A program made the translations under genes and the position numbers. 35,471 bases of DNA, taken from positions 1 to 35,471 of the forward strand of contig JANYKR010000237.1 in NCBI GenBank assembly GCA_025358155.1, read 5' to 3'. Source of the DNA: Betaproteobacteria bacterium. GTDB taxonomy: Bacteria; Pseudomonadota; Gammaproteobacteria; Burkholderiales; Burkholderiaceae_C. Shown piece by piece: positions 33,695 to 35,471 of the stretch. Positions within the stretch are counted from its first letter, which is position 1. Each line of letters opens with the position of its first letter. The notes under the pieces were generated by a model. It had not been told where the DNA came from and searched no databases. It saw only the letters and a list, made by a program, of their open reading frames with translations.

Positions 33695-35146
33695 ATGAAG
33701 CACGTGATCCTGGGCGCCGGCCCGGCCGGTGTCATCGCCGCCGAAACGATCCGCAAGAACGCCCCTGCGGATCAGGTCGTCATCATTGGCGACGAACCCG
33801 AGGCGCCCTACTCGCGCATGGCGATCCCCTACCTGCTGATCGGCAACATCGGCGAGTCGGGCACCCACCTGCGGCGCAGCGCCGACCACTTTGCCAAGCT
33901 GGGCATCAGCCTGCAGCACGGCCGCGCCAAGTCGGTGGATACCGATGCCCGCTGCGTGCTGCTGGAAGACGGCAGCAGCGTGCCGTTTGACCGGCTGCTG
34001 ATCGCCACCGGTTCATCGCCCGCCACGCCCCCGATCCCGGGCATCCACGGCCCCGGCGTGCACCCGTGCTGGACGCTCCAGGACGCGCGCGCCATCATGG
34101 CGCTGGCGCAGCCCGGCGCCCGGGTGCTGCAGATGGGCGCGGGTTTCATCGGCTGCATCATCATGGAATCACTGGCGATGCGCGGCGTCAAGCTGAGCGT
34201 GGTCGAGATGGGCGACCGCATGGTGCCGCGCATGATGGGCCCCACCGCCGGCGGCATGATCAAGGACTGGTGCGAGAAAAAGGGCGTGACGGTCTACACC
34301 GGCGCCCGGGTCGAAGCGGTGGAGCGGCCGGCCGAGGCAGCGCCGGCCAGCCCGCCAGCAGCCCCTGCGGCAGCGGCGCCGGCTGCGCCCGCGCATGAGC
34401 CCGGCCTGCTGAGCAAGATCGCGCATGCGCTGGGCCTCGGGTCAGACCCGGAGCCCGCACCGGCACCCCCGACCGTGCCTGCGTCTGTGGCCGCTGCTGC
34501 ACCCAGCGCCCCGATGGTGGTGCGCCTGTCCACCGGCCAGCGCATCGAGGCCGACCTGGTCATCAGCGCCACCGGCGTCAAGCCCAACATCGGCTTTCTC
34601 GAACATTCGACCATCCGTTGCCTGGTCGGTGTGCTGACCGACGAGCACCTGCAGACCAGCGTGCCCGGCATCTACGCCGCCGGCGACTGCGCCGAGGCTT
34701 TCGACAAGGTCAGCGGCAGCACCATCGTCAGCGCGATCCAGCCCAACGCGGCCGAGCAGGCGCGGGTGGCCGCGCTCAACATGGTGGGCAAGCCCACATC
34801 GCTCAAGGGCGTAACCCAGATCAACGTGCTCGACACCCTGGGCATGATCTCGGCCAGCTTTGGCAAATGGGATGGCGTGCCCGGCGGCGAGCATGTGGAA
34901 CTGGTCGACCGCGCTGCCGGCAAGCTGCTGAGTCTGCAGTTCTCGGGCGACAAATTGGTGGGCTGCAACAGCGTGGGCTGGACCGAGCACGTGGGCGTGA
35001 TGCGCGGCTTGGTCGAAGGGCAGGTCCGGCTCGGTGCCTGGAAAGAAGTGCTCAAACGCGACCCGACCCAGCTCATGCAAGCTTACCTTGCCAGTGCGCA
35101 AGGGCAAGGAGAATGGTCCGGGGCCCAGGATACACGGCGGCGTTAG
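33695..35146 (+). CDS. aorC: FAD/NAD(H) oxidoreductase subunit AorC with an unusual Ala/Pro-rich insertion
   Basis: 483-residue flavoprotein of the pyridine nucleotide-disulfide oxidoreductase type, cytoplasmic. FAD loop at the N-terminus: VILGAGPAGVIAAETIR (GxGxxG). NAD loop: VLQMGAGFIGCIIMESL (145-160). Second FAD motif: TSVPGIYAAGDCAE. It would pass electrons between AorA and NAD(H). The insertion (about residues 212-273) lies between the NAD-binding half and VVRLSTGQRIEADLVISATG: Ala/Pro linker, then HEPGLLSKIAHALGLGSD (234-251), a helical amphipathic segment, then a second Ala/Pro linker. This makes it about 60 residues longer than I would expect of a simple member. Weak ribosome site; aorD follows 12 bases downstream. 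Confidence 0.9.
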   Translation: MKHVILGAGPAGVIAAETIRKNAPADQVVIIGDEPEAPYSRMAIPYLLIGNIGESGTHLRRSADHFAKLGISLQHGRAKSVDTDARCVLLEDGSSVPFDRLLIATGSSPATPPIPGIHGPGVHPCWTLQDARAIMALAQPGARVLQMGAGFIGCIIMESLAMRGVKLSVVEMGDRMVPRMMGPTAGGMIKDWCEKKGVTVYTGARVEAVERPAEAAPASPPAAPAAAAPAAPAHEPGLLSKIAHALGLGSDPEPAPAPPTVPASVAAAAPSAPMVVRLSTGQRIEADLVISATGVKPNIGFLEHSTIRCLVGVLTDEHLQTSVPGIYAAGDCAEAFDKVSGSTIVSAIQPNAAEQARVAALNMVGKPTSLKGVTQINVLDTLGMISASFGKWDGVPGGEHVELVDRAAGKLLSLQFSGDKLVGCNSVGWTEHVGVMRGLVEGQVRLGAWKEVLKRDPTQLMQAYLASAQGQGEWSGAQDTRRR

Positions 35147-35158
35147 CATTGAACGGCA

Positions 35159-35413
35159 ATGAAAATCACCTTCAAGCTCTTTGCCTCCCTCACCGACTAC
35201 CTACCTCAGCAGGCCCGCTATAGCAACCAAATCGATCTCGATGTGGCAGCAGATGCCAGCATCAGCCAGATCATCGAACCCTTTGGTCTGCCACCGAAGA
35301 TGGTGCATCTGGTGCTGGTTAACGGCAAATACATCGAGCCCGAGAATCGCCTGACGCACACGCTAACGGAGGGCGACGCACTGGCCATCTGGCCGCCGAT
35401 TGCTGGTGGTTGA
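35159..35413 (+). CDS. aorD: MoaD/ThiS-like sulfur carrier protein (AorD)
   Basis: 84-residue ubiquitin-like protein ending in the diagnostic Gly-Gly tail (IWPPIAGG). MKITFKLFASLTDYLP resembles MoaD's first strand, and EGDALAIWPPIAGG its end. MoaD-type proteins carry sulfur on their C-terminal Gly to build the dithiolene of the pterin cofactor; an extra copy beside tungsten enzymes is known in the Aromatoleum aor locus and would help make a tungsten-specific cofactor pool. Starts 12 bases after aorC, so the same operon. The likely partner AorE, if present, lies beyond the right edge. Confidence 0.85.
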   Translation: MKITFKLFASLTDYLPQQARYSNQIDLDVAADASISQIIEPFGLPPKMVHLVLVNGKYIEPENRLTHTLTEGDALAIWPPIAGG

Positions 35414-35471
35414 AATGGCCCCCACGCTCCGCCGCTGTGCGGGTCGCTGCCCCCCGAGGGGGCTAACTTGG
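35414..35471. repeat. GC-rich interspersed repeat element with terminal hairpin (continues past edge)
   Basis: Directly after the aorD stop: CCCCCACGCTCCGCCGCT, a short middle, then GCCCCCCGAGGGGGC (35449-35463), a perfect six-base-pair stem with a CGA loop. I recall this sequence type as a frequent intergenic repeat of Comamonadaceae and relatives, often beside genes; the memory is not checked. It probably ends the aor transcript, and marks the operon end. Confidence 0.6.

Overview
The window is high-GC DNA from a betaproteobacterium, most likely order Burkholderiales (Comamonadaceae or a close relative). The evidence is the protein families present, the frequent GTG and ATGA-overlap starts, and a right-edge hairpin element of a kind I recall as widespread in that group. 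It looks chromosomal: I see no insertion sequence, phage gene, CRISPR array, tRNA or rRNA.

Layout. Bases 1-5.9 kb hold a family-5 peptide/opine-type ABC importer: two permeases on the minus strand (the outer one cut by the window edge), and divergently two tandem paralogous periplasmic binding proteins. Bases 5.9-8.1 kb hold small genes: a Lys-rich mini-protein, an unknown 122-aa protein, an EthD-like protein and a class II aldolase. Bases 8.1-12.5 kb form a minus-strand cluster of a TRAP-type (DctP-like) binding protein, a hybrid histidine kinase and a membrane-anchored SRPBCC protein. Then come a phosphofructokinase with the pyrophosphate-type signature, and a LysR regulator divergent from an NAD(P)-binding reductase/epimerase with a clean palindrome between them. 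Bases 15.8-20.5 kb hold a TonB-dependent receptor and the ergothioneine pair egtD/egtB. Next are a TrhA/hemolysin III membrane protein, an RlpA-SPOR lipoprotein, two tandem glutathione transferases, a RavA-ViaA type AAA+/VWA pair and a third glutathione transferase.

The most interesting part is 28.5-35.4 kb, a tungsten module on the plus strand. A tungstate ABC importer (tupB-tupC-tupA, all overlapping) is followed by a four-cluster ferredoxin-like subunit (aorA), the tungsten-pterin aldehyde:ferredoxin oxidoreductase (aorB), an FAD/NAD(H) subunit (aorC) and a MoaD-like sulfur carrier (aorD). Together these would import tungstate, help make or load the metal-pterin cofactor, oxidise aldehydes (or reduce acids) and exchange electrons with NAD(H). 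This is the composition of the Aromatoleum-type AorABC enzyme. Unusual points are a roughly 60-residue Ala/Pro-rich insertion with an amphipathic segment inside AorC, paired CCTAGG sites and a strong candidate regulatory region before aorA, a related dyad before tupB with the same CTATG-N8-TGCA spacing, and a 9-bp hairpin between aorB and aorC.

All functional calls come from reading motifs by eye; no database search was possible.
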